NCBI RefSeq assembly: GCF_000060345.1
Contig: NC_008571.1
Location: 2,914,001 to 2,978,000, forward strand
From: Christiangramia forsetii KT0803
Lineage (GTDB): Bacteria > Bacteroidota > Bacteroidia > Flavobacteriales > Flavobacteriaceae
Reading direction: 5' to 3'
Length of the DNA stretch: 64,000 nucleotides
Positions 57,524 through 64,000 of this stretch are shown in pieces. Position numbers and translations under genes: made by a program. Below the pieces are notes generated by a model. It was not told the origin of the DNA. It made no database searches and saw only the letters and a list, made by a program, of their open reading frames with translations. Within the stretch, counting starts at the first letter, position 1, and every line of letters starts with the position of its first letter.

Positions 57524-58222
57524 TTAGAGCATACCTTCATCGGCAAAGCTAAGGTATGATTTTTCAGTTACAATAATGTGGTCAAGAACTTTGATATCCA
57601 GACTCTCTGATGCTGTTTTTAATTTCCTGGTAAGTTGCTTATCGGCTTCGCTGGCTTTGAGATTTCCCGATGGATGGTTATGCGCTAAGATTAGTGAAAC
57701 CGCGCCTAGCTCAAGGGCTTTCTTCAAAGTAATGCGGACATCTACCAGCGTTCCCGTTATTCCGCCCTTACTAATTTGAAATTGCTCGATCACCTTATTG
57801 CTGTTATTGAGATAAATTATCCAAAACTCTTCATGCGGCAATTCACCTATAACAGGCTGCATAATTTCAAAAACAGAATTACTCGAAGTAATCTTCTTCT
57901 GTTCTAAGGCTTCCTCAAGCCTTCTTCTCCTTCCCAGCTCCAATGCCGCAACTATAGAAACGGCTTTTGCTGGCCCAATTCCCTTGAATTTGCATAATTG
58001 ACTTACGGAAAGCTTCCCTAATTCGCTAAGATTATTTTTAGTGGAAGAAAGGATTCGTTTGGATAACTCTACAGCAGTTTCATTTTTACTACCAGACCCA
58101 ATTAAAATGGCAATTAATTCAGAATCACTCAAACTTAATTTACCTTTCTGAAGTAATTTTTCCCTGGGCCTGTCATCTGCTGCCCAATTTTTTATACTAA
58201 GGTTTATTTTTTCATCATCCAT
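57524..58222 (-). CDS. radC: RadC-family JAMM-domain protein
   Basis: A 232-aa protein with an N-terminal UPF0758 domain that includes a helix-hairpin-helix (KFKGIGPAKAVSIVAALELG, 78-97), and a C-terminal MPN/JAMM metal-binding domain (HNHPSGN.. with His181, His183 and Asp194). Despite its name the family has no proven DNA-repair role in most bacteria. The JAMM metal-site residues are complete. It is the first gene of a six-gene minus-strand series down to 52690. Confidence 0.93.
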   Translation of the reverse strand: MDDEKINLSIKNWAADDRPREKLLQKGKLSLSDSELIAILIGSGSKNETAVELSKRILSSTKNNLSELGKLSVSQLCKFKGIGPAKAVSIVAALELGRRRRLEEALEQKKITSSNSVFEIMQPVIGELPHEEFWIIYLNNSNKVIEQFQISKGGITGTLVDVRITLKKALELGAVSLILAHNHPSGNLKASEADKQLTRKLKTASESLDIKVLDHIIVTEKSYLSFADEGML

Positions 58223-58282
58223 CTTAGGTTAAAGATAAACAATGAAATAATATTTTGTTGAAAATTATTGATCCTGAGAAAT

Positions 58283-59635
58283 TTAAATCATCTCTTTAAG
58301 TTCTTCCATATCAAGTCCGCCATAATTTCCGCTGCTCATCATCAGCAGAACTGAATTATTAAGATCTGTATTTTTCAATTCAGCTTTGAATTCTTCAGAC
58401 GTGGTATAAACTTTAAGATTTTCTTTCTGAAAAGCTTCTCTAATTTGATTTTCTGTAACTGCCTCCAACTTCTTAATCGCTACGGCATCTGGAGAGTAAA
58501 ACACCAGGGCTTCGTCTGCTTCAGCGAGGCTATCTTTATATTCCTTTAAAAATTCCGCATTTAAGCTACTGTAAGTATGCAGTTCTAAACAGGCTATCAG
58601 CTTTCTTTCTGGAAATTGCTCTTTTACCGCAGCCGTAGTCGCCGATACTTTTGAAGGACTATGAGCAAAATCCTTAAAAATAATGGAAGATGGAGATTCA
58701 GCTACTTTTTCTAGACGCTTTGAAGCCCCATTAAAAGTAGCGATAGCTTCATAAAAATCATCTTCATCAACACCCATATGCTGACAAATCCATTTTGCTC
58801 CGGCCAGATTATTCAAATTATGCTTTCCGAAAATCTCTAAAGGCAGTTCGCCTTCCGGAACATCTAATATAGTATGATCTCCATCTGTATGATATTCCGG
58901 AGTGTAATAAGCATGTTTTCTTATAGGGTTTTCTGTTTCTTCGGCAAGTTTTTTTACTACTGAATCTTCTTCATTGTAAACCAAAATTCCGCCGTTAATA
59001 ATAGAATCAATGAAAATTTTAAATTGCTCTACATAATTTTCATAAGTCGGGAATACGTTAATATGATCCCAGGCAATTCCACTTAATAAAGCAATATTAG
59101 GTTGATATAAATGAAATTTTGGCCTTCTATCTAGCGCAGAAGATAAATACTCATCCCCTTCTATCACTATAAAATCATTATCTTTGGTTAAATGCACTGG
59201 ATTCCCCAATCCTTCCAGCGATGCACCAACCATATAATCTATTTCTTTTTCGTGGTACTTCATAACATGCAGGATCATAGAAGTAATACTGGTTTTCCCG
59301 TGAGAACCTCCAATAACCACCCTGGTTTTATTTTTCGACTGCTCATATAAAAATTCAGGGTAAGAATATATTTTCAAACCTAGTTCACGAGCCTTTATTA
59401 ATTCAGGATTATCGTCTTTCGCATGCATTCCTAGAATCACTGCATCCAGATCCGGGGAAATATTATCTGCATACCAGCCAATCTCCTTAGGAGATATACC
59501 ATGTTCTATTAGCCTGGATTTAGAAGGTTCAAAGATCGCGTCGTCACTACCAGATATTTCGTAAGATTTTTGTTTTAAAGCAATAGCAAGGCTGTGCATG
59601 GCGCTTCCACCAATGGCGATAAAATGAATTTTCAT
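58283..59635 (-). CDS. mpl: Mur ligase, Mpl type (peptidoglycan recycling)
   Basis: A 450-aa ATP-dependent Mur ligase. The N-terminal domain has MKIHFIAIGGSAMHSLAIAL, the Mpl/MurC-type nucleotide-sugar domain. The central ATPase has GGSHGKTS (109-116) and FIVIEGDEY, and the C-terminal domain has KDFAHSPSKVSATTAAV. Mpl joins a recycled tripeptide (L-Ala-gamma-D-Glu-mDAP) to UDP-MurNAc; MurC, its close relative, adds L-Ala. The sequence start and the length fit Mpl better than MurC, but this is a judgement without alignment. A -7 box precedes it. Confidence 0.82.
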   Translation of the reverse strand: MKIHFIAIGGSAMHSLAIALKQKSYEISGSDDAIFEPSKSRLIEHGISPKEIGWYADNISPDLDAVILGMHAKDDNPELIKARELGLKIYSYPEFLYEQSKNKTRVVIGGSHGKTSITSMILHVMKYHEKEIDYMVGASLEGLGNPVHLTKDNDFIVIEGDEYLSSALDRRPKFHLYQPNIALLSGIAWDHINVFPTYENYVEQFKIFIDSIINGGILVYNEEDSVVKKLAEETENPIRKHAYYTPEYHTDGDHTILDVPEGELPLEIFGKHNLNNLAGAKWICQHMGVDEDDFYEAIATFNGASKRLEKVAESPSSIIFKDFAHSPSKVSATTAAVKEQFPERKLIACLELHTYSSLNAEFLKEYKDSLAEADEALVFYSPDAVAIKKLEAVTENQIREAFQKENLKVYTTSEEFKAELKNTDLNNSVLLMMSSGNYGGLDMEELKEMI

Positions 59636-59649
59636 AGAATGATTTTGTG

Positions 59650-59657
59650 CAAATATA
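59650..59657 (-). promoter_or_regulatory. Promoter -7 box of the Mur ligase gene
   Basis: Minus-strand TATATTTG followed by CAC, matching TAnnTTTG, ends 14 nt before the start codon in the short gap after the TPR gene. The -33 element is unclear. Confidence 0.42.
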
Positions 59658-59682
59658 AGAGTTGACTCAGGTAATTTACCTC

Positions 59683-60561
59683 TTAAAGCCTCTGAATTTT
59701 CTGCTTTTCGATAAGTGCCTTATCAAAATCTGGATCTATCTTCAAAGACCTCTCAATATACTTTAGCGCAATTTCTTGATTATTTTGCATTCTTTCAATT
59801 TGAGCAAGCCTAAGATATGCCCAGGCAGGAGATTTCAGGTCCTTATATCCATAATTCTCGATATATTCCTCAAGGAATTTTTTACCTGCATCAAGTTGAA
59901 TCTCATTTATAGCAGCGGCTTCACCTAATTCATACTTCAGGTAGTTTCTGGAAACAAGTTCAGGCTTCCTTATTGCTGCCCTTATCGCGTCATTATATTT
60001 ATTTTTTGACAGATCTCGGTACTCCTGAATTTTGTAGATGTAAGCGTCAGCTAACAGGGCATCTACTTGATTAATCCTATCTAAATCTGATGCGTAACTT
60101 TCAGCAATTGTTTTGCTACCGCCAACGATACTGGGAAGTTGCATATACAATTCTACTAAAGCCCTACGTGCTTCTTTATGTTTTGGATCAAGCTCAGCTG
60201 CCTTTTTTAGATATTCCTTAATATCTCCTAATAGAAGCGCGGCTTGAAATTTTGAACCATAATAGGCCTTCATTCCCATAGCTCCACCTAACTTGAAATT
60301 GTACATGGCATTTTCAGAATCCAAATCAAGTAGGCCTTCATAATATTCTATGGCTTCATCCCAATTCTTGTTAAAACTGGCAATATCTCCTAAATACTCC
60401 ATTGCTATTGGTTGTTTTTCATGCTGTAGAAAAACTACTCTGGCTTTTTCAATTTCCCCATTATTGAGCATTTTTTCTGCACTATTTATGCTGGTCTGTG
60501 CCATCGATCCGAAGGTAAAAAGGTAAAAAAGTCCGACTATTAACCTGAAATTTGTTAGCAT
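59683..60561 (-). CDS. Exported TPR-repeat protein
   Basis: A 292-aa protein with a signal peptide (MLTNFRLIVGLFYLFTFGSMA, cut before QTS). Several tetratricopeptide repeats follow: AMEYLGDIASFNKNWDEAIEYYEGLLDLD, quoted as NWDEAIEYYEGLLDLD, and LAQIERMQNNQEIALKYIERSLKIDPDF, quoted as IALKYIERSLKIDPDF near the C-terminus. TPR proteins act as protein-protein scaffolds, here probably in the periplasm. The start is ATG at 60559-60561; a TAAGTTTG box (60609-60616, minus strand) is a candidate promoter. It is divergent from the large surface protein gene. Confidence 0.87.
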   Translation of the reverse strand: MLTNFRLIVGLFYLFTFGSMAQTSINSAEKMLNNGEIEKARVVFLQHEKQPIAMEYLGDIASFNKNWDEAIEYYEGLLDLDSENAMYNFKLGGAMGMKAYYGSKFQAALLLGDIKEYLKKAAELDPKHKEARRALVELYMQLPSIVGGSKTIAESYASDLDRINQVDALLADAYIYKIQEYRDLSKNKYNDAIRAAIRKPELVSRNYLKYELGEAAAINEIQLDAGKKFLEEYIENYGYKDLKSPAWAYLRLAQIERMQNNQEIALKYIERSLKIDPDFDKALIEKQKIQRL

Positions 60562-60744
60562 AAGTAAAATTTTTATAAATTTAGGGCGCCCAAAGAGTTG
60601 TAATTCAGCAAACTTAAGGCAACATATTATTAAATGATAAGATGTTTCTTAATTTAACTCAGCATATTAAAAATTATTTTAATATTTGTGCAACTTTTTA
60701 ATGAGTTTTAACCATATATAAATTTTGAATTTAACACCTAGCCT

Positions 60745-63700
60745 ATGCAAAATTTTACTTTAGGGAGGAAAGGCCTTAATTGGTTCCTTTTCGCCTTTAT
60801 TTTATTTATTGGAAATTTAGCCTCTTACGGCCAAGCCCAAGACTGTGCCACACCAGGTTCAGACCAAAACTACTGTTATCTTGAAACAATAGATGACTTG
60901 CGTTATTCTAACGCTACGAACGGAGCTGTTTATGAATCAGCAGATACGGAAAATGATACAGATCCTATAGATGGGGACGAACTTTTGACTGATGGTACTA
61001 CTTATTTCATTGGAAGTACTACAGAGGATTGTAATCGGGTACCTGTTACTGTAGCTGTAGACTCTGCAAATACACCAATGAACACTATTACAAATAATAG
61101 AGGTAGTTTTACTATATCTCCTTGTGAATCTGCAGGTTTTACGGCGAGTGAACTTGAAGATCTTTTCGTTGCTGATTCGGGGTATGACCTAGAAGTATAT
61201 GGTACCGAATTTGGAGAAACTGCTTTAGCGCCAACCGATCCTCTAGCAGCAGGAAATAGCTATTTTGTAGGTCAGGTCGATGCCGATACTACAGATTCAA
61301 ATGATCTTTGCCCATCTACGAGAGCAGCTGTTGGATTTGACCCTCTTGAATCCCCCACTCCAACCGCAGATGCTAACCAAACTTATTGTGAGGGAGCAAC
61401 TGTGGCAGACCTAATGGCTTCTGGAACTGAGCCAAATACTCAGGCTATCAGATGGTATAGAAGTCAAACTTCTAACTCTCCGTTAGCGGATGATGTAGAG
61501 CTTGTAAATGGTGAAGATTATTTTGCAGCACAGGTTGTAAATGATAGAAATAGCCCATTTCCTCCTTGTGAAACTGTAAAAGGTGAACGAAGAGAAGTAA
61601 TCGTTGAAGTAATTTCTTTTGATGCAGGAGATGATGTCATTGGTGAAATTTGTGAAGACGATCTAAGGGAAAGGATTGCCGATGGCGAAGGCTCATCTAT
61701 TCTACTAAATTTCATTACTGATGGAAGGGATTTACCTAATAATGTTACGTTTAATCCTTCTTTAGGATCTTTGGCTCAACAATTCGAAAATGATCCTACC
61801 CAACCTATTATTACCACAGCCACATTTACTACTCCTGAAGAGTGTACTGATGATATTAATTTCAACATAGAAATCAATGAATCTTTTGAAGCGGGCGATG
61901 ACAACACACAGGATAACACAACATGTAGAGCTACATTTTCAGCGGTAGCTACTGAGGGTGAAGTTACGGATTTCTTGATGACTTTATTAAGCTCTGATGC
62001 TGATAATGGCGGTACATTTTCAAATGTAACATCAATAACTGATAATATTAATGCTGGATCGGAAGGCCCTTTTATGTCTACCTACACAGTAGGTTCTGGA
62101 GAACCTTGTGAAGATAGCGCAGATCTAGCTTTTGAAATAGATGAAGCTGATGAGTTGGGAACTCAAACTGGAGACGGCATTTACTGCCAGTCAGAAATTG
62201 ATTCCAGAATTGCAGGAACCACCATGTATGAAGAATTGGCAAGAGAATTATTCTTAGAGCAATTGGATTCAAGTGTTTCGCAAAATGGAGACTTTACCGA
62301 TATGACTTTGGCAGAAGTTGTAGACGCGTATACTGATGGCGTGAGATCATTTATGACAACATATTCAGTTACTACAGAAAGTGGTTGTACATCCTCAGGA
62401 GAAATTTCCTTTGATATTCTAGAAGATGCTCCTGCAAATGCCGGTAGCTTTGATGATATTGAAAATGTTTGTACTAATGAAGACTCTATCGATTTAACGA
62501 CATTACCAAACAACGATCCCGATGCAACAATGGGTGGAACATTCTCTGGTTCTGGCGTAAACAATAATCAATTTGATCCATCAATTGGTGAGGGAACCTA
62601 TACAATCACATACTCTGTAGATGATACAACCCCATGCACAACTGATTCTGACGAAACTACGTTTACTATAACAGTAGAAGATACTCCTATTAATACTAAT
62701 ATTTCAAGGAGCTTATGTGTAACTGATGCACAGGATCTAATTTCAAATCCTATAGCAGGTTTTGAATTTCTTCAAGGTTTAGTGGAAGAAGCAGGCGTGG
62801 AAAATTTTGATGCTGATAATTTTGGCGACGGGACTGTTAGTGAAGCTACAAGCTTATCAAATTTCATTGATTCTCCAACCTCCGATTCTGAAACATTCAA
62901 TTTTGAATATACAGATCCTGCAAATTCAGTATGTGATAGCGAAATTATAAGTATCTCTATTACTATTAATAATATACAGGATGCCAATGCTGGTGATATA
63001 GACAACCAAGTGGCTTGTACTACTGACGGAATAATAGCATTAAATCAATTCCTTGATGGTTCTGGTGCTCAAATGGGCGGAACGTTCTCTGGAGAAGGAG
63101 TAACTAATAATATGTTCGATACTTCTATTGGAATTAACGAAGATGGCTATTTAATTACTTATTCGATAAGTGAAGAGGATTCAGAATGTATTGAAGGACA
63201 GGATTCGACTACGTTTAGAATATTTGTGAATGAACCAGGTCAGGCAATTGCAGAAGCAATGAATGACGAGATTAATGTTTGTACAAGTGAAACTTCTTAT
63301 AACCTAAACGCAGCATTATCTGAGGATAGCACGCTAGGAGGTACATTCTTACTGAATGGAGAAGAATTGGATGGAAACATTTTTGATGCCTCGACAGTAG
63401 AAGCTGGTGAGTATTCATTCACTTATACTGTAAGTTCAGAAGATGCAGATTGTATTGAAGGAGAAGCTTCTACTTCATTTATGATCAATGTGACTTCAAA
63501 CTTTGATTTTGGAAATAATATCACAGCTGTACTTTGCGAATCTGAAGTACCTGAAAATTTAACTGCCGATATTATCGAAGACTTTTACTTAGGTCTGGTT
63601 TCAGGATTACCTTCAGGAGGTACTTTTGACACTACCGCAGAAGAAATCTTAGCGCAATACAATAACAATCCATTTGATACCTTCGCTACAACTTATACTG

Positions 63701-64000
63701 TAGATAATGGAGAATGTCAGGGATCTGTAGTTGTTTCTGTTACTATTCAAGAAGAAGGTCCTGCCAATGCGGGTGATATAGATGATCAAGTGGCTTGTAC
63801 TACTGACGGAATGATAGCATTAAATCAATTCCTTGATGGTTCTGGTGCTCAAATGGGCGGAACGTTCTCTGGAGAAGGAGTAACTGACAATATGTTCGAT
63901 ACTTCTATTGGAACTAACGAAGAAGGTTATTTAATTACTTACTCAATAAATGGAGAAGATTCAGAATGTATTGAAGGACAGGATTCGACGACGTTTAGAG
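60745..64000 (+). CDS. Large secreted Ig-like repeat protein (3' end beyond the window)
   Basis: An open frame from the ATG at 60745 to the window edge, about 1085 codons without a stop; I read long segments of it codon by codon. A signal peptide lies at 1 to about 30 (MQNFTLGRKGLNWFLFAFIL..). The mature protein is very acidic and low in Lys/Arg. It is built from domains of about 80-130 residues with paired cysteines and the recurring motif MGGTFSGxGV followed by FD and a TYSV-type strand, as in IT(F)YTV surface repeats of gliding-motility-associated proteins. The architecture predicts a C-terminal sorting (T9SS) domain beyond 64000, which cannot be confirmed. Likely an adhesin or cell-surface protein. 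Confidence 0.87.
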   Translation, partial: MQNFTLGRKGLNWFLFAFILFIGNLASYGQAQDCATPGSDQNYCYLETIDDLRYSNATNGAVYESADTENDTDPIDGDELLTDGTTYFIGSTTEDCNRVPVTVAVDSANTPMNTITNNRGSFTISPCESAGFTASELEDLFVADSGYDLEVYGTEFGETALAPTDPLAAGNSYFVGQVDADTTDSNDLCPSTRAAVGFDPLESPTPTADANQTYCEGATVADLMASGTEPNTQAIRWYRSQTSNSPLADDVELVNGEDYFAAQVVNDRNSPFPPCETVKGERREVIVEVISFDAGDDVIGEICEDDLRERIADGEGSSILLNFITDGRDLPNNVTFNPSLGSLAQQFENDPTQPIITTATFTTPEECTDDINFNIEINESFEAGDDNTQDNTTCRATFSAVATEGEVTDFLMTLLSSDADNGGTFSNVTSITDNINAGSEGPFMSTYTVGSGEPCEDSADLAFEIDEADELGTQTGDGIYCQSEIDSRIAGTTMYEELARELFLEQLDSSVSQNGDFTDMTLAEVVDAYTDGVRSFMTTYSVTTESGCTSSGEISFDILEDAPANAGSFDDIENVCTNEDSIDLTTLPNNDPDATMGGTFSGSGVNNNQFDPSIGEGTYTITYSVDDTTPCTTDSDETTFTITVEDTPINTNISRSLCVTDAQDLISNPIAGFEFLQGLVEEAGVENFDADNFGDGTVSEATSLSNFIDSPTSDSETFNFEYTDPANSVCDSEIISISITINNIQDANAGDIDNQVACTTDGIIALNQFLDGSGAQMGGTFSGEGVTNNMFDTSIGINEDGYLITYSISEEDSECIEGQDSTTFRIFVNEPGQAIAEAMNDEINVCTSETSYNLNAALSEDSTLGGTFLLNGEELDGNIFDASTVEAGEYSFTYTVSSEDADCIEGEASTSFMINVTSNFDFGNNITAVLCESEVPENLTADIIEDFYLGLVSGLPSGGTFDTTAEEILAQYNNNPFDTFATTYTVDNGECQGSVVVSVTIQEEGPANAGDIDDQVACTTDGMIALNQFLDGSGAQMGGTFSGEGVTDNMFDTSIGTNEEGYLITYSINGEDSECIEGQDSTTFR
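62982..63220 (+). repeat. Long in-frame repeat, copy 1
   Basis: Encodes a domain beginning ANAGDIDNQVACTTDGI and including LNQFLDGSGAQMGGTFSGEG. It is nearly identical at the DNA level to copy 2, exactly 780 nt (260 codons) downstream, including synonymous positions. Confidence 0.9.
63762..64000 (+). repeat. Long in-frame repeat, copy 2 (cut by the window end)
   Basis: Copy 2 of the domain repeat at 62982-63220; the first 120 nt differ at only a handful of bases and divergence increases towards the end. The repeat may extend beyond the window. Confidence 0.9.

Noticed and set aside
62181-62564. A 127-codon minus-strand frame opposite the terminal repeat protein
   Set aside because: The plus-strand frame is open across the whole region with a signal peptide and repeats; the minus frame is a by-product of its acidic codons.
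61518-63005. CRISPR-like or tandem array in the terminal region
   Set aside because: The repeats are long, in frame and protein-coding, with no short regular repeat-spacer pattern.

Overview
The window is a low-GC chromosomal segment from a member of the Flavobacteriaceae (Bacteroidota), probably a marine genus close to Gramella/Christiangramia or Salegentibacter. The evidence is: three tandem SusC/SusD pairs with the flavobacterial SusC N-terminus; promoters of the TTG-N19/20-TAnnTTTG type; a ribosomal cluster without tuf; a lysine/glutamate-tailed L17; and Ig-like repeat surface proteins. The genus is an inference; no rRNA or tRNA gene was seen in the window.

Layout. (1) 1-8727: argS, a small hypothetical, a MarC-type membrane protein, a 67-residue membrane protein, an SDR/DUF2867 protein, a BCCT transporter, and two tandem amidinotransferase-fold hydrolases (CtlX and an arginine-deiminase-like protein). 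(2) 8813-15922: gltA, glgA, eno, a pair of small predicted outer-membrane proteins, and carA, several closed by clear intrinsic terminators. (3) 16038-33326: one continuous minus-strand str-S10-spc-alpha cluster of 32 genes, rpsL to rplQ, including rpmJ at 19171-19287. It starts at a consensus promoter (33382-33411) and ends at a strong terminator (15974-16009). The gaps after rpsJ, rpsN and rpmJ's upstream neighbour infA hold repeat-like palindromes or an internal promoter. (4) 33635-49767: three SusC/SusD pairs on the plus strand, the middle one with a third lipoprotein. Each SusC has the same promoter and the same short 5' leader, and each locus ends in a hairpin terminator. No glycosidase, peptidase or regulator is present, so the substrate cannot be named. 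(5) 49872-60561: rlmB, a rhomboid protease and rarA; then a compact minus-strand operon of radC, a degenerate deacetylase-like protein, yjjG, a lipoprotein, a DUF5723-type outer-membrane protein and a hypothetical; then an Mpl-type Mur ligase and a TPR protein. (6) 60745-64000: the first ~1085 codons of a large secreted repeat protein that runs off the window.

Most of the window is housekeeping. I did not find a self-evident new defence, mobile or biosynthetic system. The best candidates for something under-described are the shared SusC 5' leader (GGCTAATTCAAA at the likely mRNA start), the repeat-like insertions within the ribosomal operon, and the in-frame 780-nt duplication in the terminal surface protein.
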